DNA of 64,000 bases from Leuconostoc holzapfelii (GTDB lineage: Bacteria > Bacillota > Bacilli > Lactobacillales > Lactobacillaceae): positions 108,779-172,778 of the forward strand of contig NZ_JAAXPO010000005.1 in the NCBI RefSeq assembly GCF_012396485.1, read 5' to 3'. Positions 62,586 to 64,000 of this stretch are shown piece by piece; position 1 is the stretch's first letter; each line of letters begins with the position of its first letter. Both the position numbers and the translations under genes were made by a program. The notes below the pieces were generated by a model that saw nothing but the letters and a program-made list of their open reading frames with translations, did no database searches and had not been told where the DNA came from.

Positions 62586-63857
62586 ATGTCTTCCAGTCTT
62601 ATAAAGTATTTCATAAAAAAGCAACAAGTTGTTTTTTATTTGTTTTTTGCAAGTGTGTGGTTTGCCATATTCCTTGCTCAATTAAATTTATACCCCGAAA
62701 ATAGTGCAAATGATCTAAGTCTATATCAGTTACCATGGTGGAAATATCTTTCGACGCATGGTTTTCATGGAATAGCAACGATTAACTCTGAAGTTTATTC
62801 TCAAATAGGTGATCAGCGTTACTATGCTGATTACACTTCAGTATGGTATTTTATAATTGTGGTTATCACAAAGCTGGGCGTACATCCCAATGTTACAAGC
62901 GTTGCAGCAGCAATTAAGTGTATTGGCGCTGGATTTACAATTATGTCATCTGTTGTAACCTTCTTAATTGTGAAGTATTTTCAAGTAAATAAGTCAGAAA
63001 AGCAATGGAATGCAGTATTCGCAGCAATGCTAATTCTGTTTATACCACCTTTTTTTGGAGATATGCTTAAAACAAATCTTCCTGATAGTGCATATATTGC
63101 ACTAGTACTTCTCTCATTACTTATGTTTCTCAAAGAAAAATATGGGTTTTCGTGGTTCATTTTTGGCGTTGCAATTTATTTTAAAGCTATGGCGTTATAT
63201 ATTGCGCCACTGTATATATTTTTGTACTTATTTAATTTAAAAAACACATCAATTATTGAAAAACTAGCACCGTTATTTTCCTTTCTTGGCTTGATTTCTG
63301 CTTCATTGCCAGGGTACTTTGCTGGGCTAACACTCTTTGAGAGTGCTTTTGGCACTTTATTAGAACGTACAAGTAGTACGGGTGGTGCTGAAAATGGCTT
63401 TTTGAGTATCTTTGACGGGAAAGATCAGTTTGTTAACTTCCCAGTAATCTCTCAAAATAACCTTGGCCATTTTCAAATTATAAGCATTCTTTTGATGTTT
63501 AGTTATTTTTGTTTAGTTATTTTTTTGATGTTTCAAACTAAATCAGAAGTAGGGCTGAAAATATCGCTATTAGATTTAACAATTATTTCACCTCTTATTT
63601 TTTGGTTCTTTTTGCCGGGACAACATGAAAACTATTTCTCTATATCGGCAGTATTTTCTTTTTTGGTTTTTTTCATCGCGCCAACGAAAAAATACTTTAT
63701 CTTGATGGGAATCCTCAACTTTTTAGTTTGGGAATCGTATCATTTTGTACCTAAATTATTATTTAACCCATATCTCTTCATTATCATAATGTTTTATTTG
63801 ACTTGGGAAATCATAAAAAGATCAGAGCTTCATATGACTGAACAACTTATTAGCTGA
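62586..63857 (+). CDS. Polytopic membrane protein, probable GT-C glycosyltransferase
   Basis: A 423-residue protein with about ten to twelve membrane helices. The first outer loop contains NSANDLSLYQLPWWKYLSTHGF, the D...Y..W..G pattern common in GT87-like mannosyltransferases, and FKAMALYIAPLYIFLYLF fits the conserved K-x-x-x-x-x-x-x-P helix. AGAGGTG at 62572-62578 is well spaced to the ATG at 62586; the ATG at 62580 is too close. Very AT-rich. It is separated from the previous gene by 111 bases. Likely acts on lipid-linked sugars, with unknown specificity. Confidence 0.7.
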   Translation: MSSSLIKYFIKKQQVVFYLFFASVWFAIFLAQLNLYPENSANDLSLYQLPWWKYLSTHGFHGIATINSEVYSQIGDQRYYADYTSVWYFIIVVITKLGVHPNVTSVAAAIKCIGAGFTIMSSVVTFLIVKYFQVNKSEKQWNAVFAAMLILFIPPFFGDMLKTNLPDSAYIALVLLSLLMFLKEKYGFSWFIFGVAIYFKAMALYIAPLYIFLYLFNLKNTSIIEKLAPLFSFLGLISASLPGYFAGLTLFESAFGTLLERTSSTGGAENGFLSIFDGKDQFVNFPVISQNNLGHFQIISILLMFSYFCLVIFLMFQTKSEVGLKISLLDLTIISPLIFWFFLPGQHENYFSISAVFSFLVFFIAPTKKYFILMGILNFLVWESYHFVPKLLFNPYLFIIIMFYLTWEIIKRSELHMTEQLIS

Positions 63858-63916
63858 TGGCTTAATTTTATAAATGGCAGATTGTAAAATTAAACCGAAC
63901 ACCTTGCATAAAAAAA

Positions 63917-63968
63917 CTGCAGAGACTTTAATGGTAATTGACTAAAATCAACCATAAAGGATCTGCAG
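63917..63968. repeat. Long imperfect inverted repeat at the window end
   Basis: CTGCAGA (63917-63923) pairs with TCTGCAG (63962-63968), continuing inward through ATGGT/ACCAT and TTGA/TCAA to a loop near 63941-63946. It ends 3 bases before an ATG at 63972. It could be a stem that limits readthrough into a mobile-element gene, or an element end. Confidence 0.6.
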
Positions 63969-63971
63969 CTT

Positions 63972-64000
63972 ATGTCTTCTAGTTTATCAGCTCACGAACG
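63972..64000 (+). CDS. Start of an unidentified gene, cut by the window end
   Basis: Ten codons are visible, beginning MSSSLSAHER. A short N-terminus with an L-S-x-x-E-R pattern before a helix-turn-helix is seen in some IS30-type transposases, and the large inverted repeat upstream would fit a mobile element, but the stretch is too short to decide. Confidence 0.3.

Overview
The window looks like the chromosome of a lactic acid bacterium (Lactobacillaceae). Gene content and order (T-box controlled trp genes, a folB-folK-folE-folC-HAM1-folP cluster, ypmR/ypmS/yozE, rbgA-rnhB, an H2O-forming type NADH oxidase, cfa, GndA-type 6-phosphogluconate dehydrogenase) fit the Leuconostoc/Weissella/Lactobacillus lineage. 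Promoters are of the ordinary TTGACA/TATAAT or extended -10 type and ribosome sites of the AGGAGG type. The genus cannot be fixed from the sequence alone.

Layout. 1-495: end of an aldose 1-epimerase-like gene. 513-7404: tryptophan operon, unusually ordered trpB-D-C-F-A-E-G, behind a Trp-type T-box leader and closed by a tandemly duplicated terminator. 7436-11866: folate operon with a HAM1-type pyrophosphatase in place of the usual DHNTP phosphatase step. 11879-14554: a short promoter-plus-terminator leader, then a two-gene ABC exporter. 14674-20257: tex, an acetyltransferase, yitT (reverse strand), a membrane-anchored PASTA-like protein, and a pyridoxal/HMP kinase with an ECF S component. 20313-25007: menF-menD-menH-menC, the part of the menaquinone pathway that ends at o-succinylbenzoate. 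25038-35457: alcohol dehydrogenase, trmK, nif3-like, pepT, ypmR/ypmS/yozE, rbgA, rnhB, an orphan potD-like gene and an amidohydrolase. 35491-41984: a two-cysteine FNR-like regulator divergent from NADH oxidase across an FNR-like box, a secreted pectate lyase with a palindromic operator, cfa, and gnd with a cre site over its promoter. 42102-49681: kdpFABCDE, in which kdpC is out of frame and has lost an internal segment.

49900-64000 is a cell-surface region. rmlACBD makes dTDP-L-rhamnose. It is followed by a GtrA/GtcA-like protein, two family 2 glycosyltransferases and a YfhO-like protein, which resembles the three-component machinery that glycosylates teichoic acids. Next come a secreted GH25 lysozyme with nine ChW-type repeats in three 468-bp super-repeats, a translationally coupled small membrane-anchored protein, and two AT-rich polytopic membrane proteins of GT-C type. 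From about 53.3 kb onward the sequence is clearly more AT-rich than the rest, suggesting acquired or fast-evolving surface genes. The window ends in a long inverted repeat and the first codons of another gene.

Two chorismate-consuming pathways (trp and men) and one pathway that uses a chorismate product (fol, via p-aminobenzoate) lie within 25 kb. The most checkable oddities are the kdpC lesion, altered tryptophan-feedback motifs in TrpE, the duplicated terminator, the redox-type regulator/FNR-box/NADH oxidase module, and the surface glycosylation plus ChW-lysozyme block.
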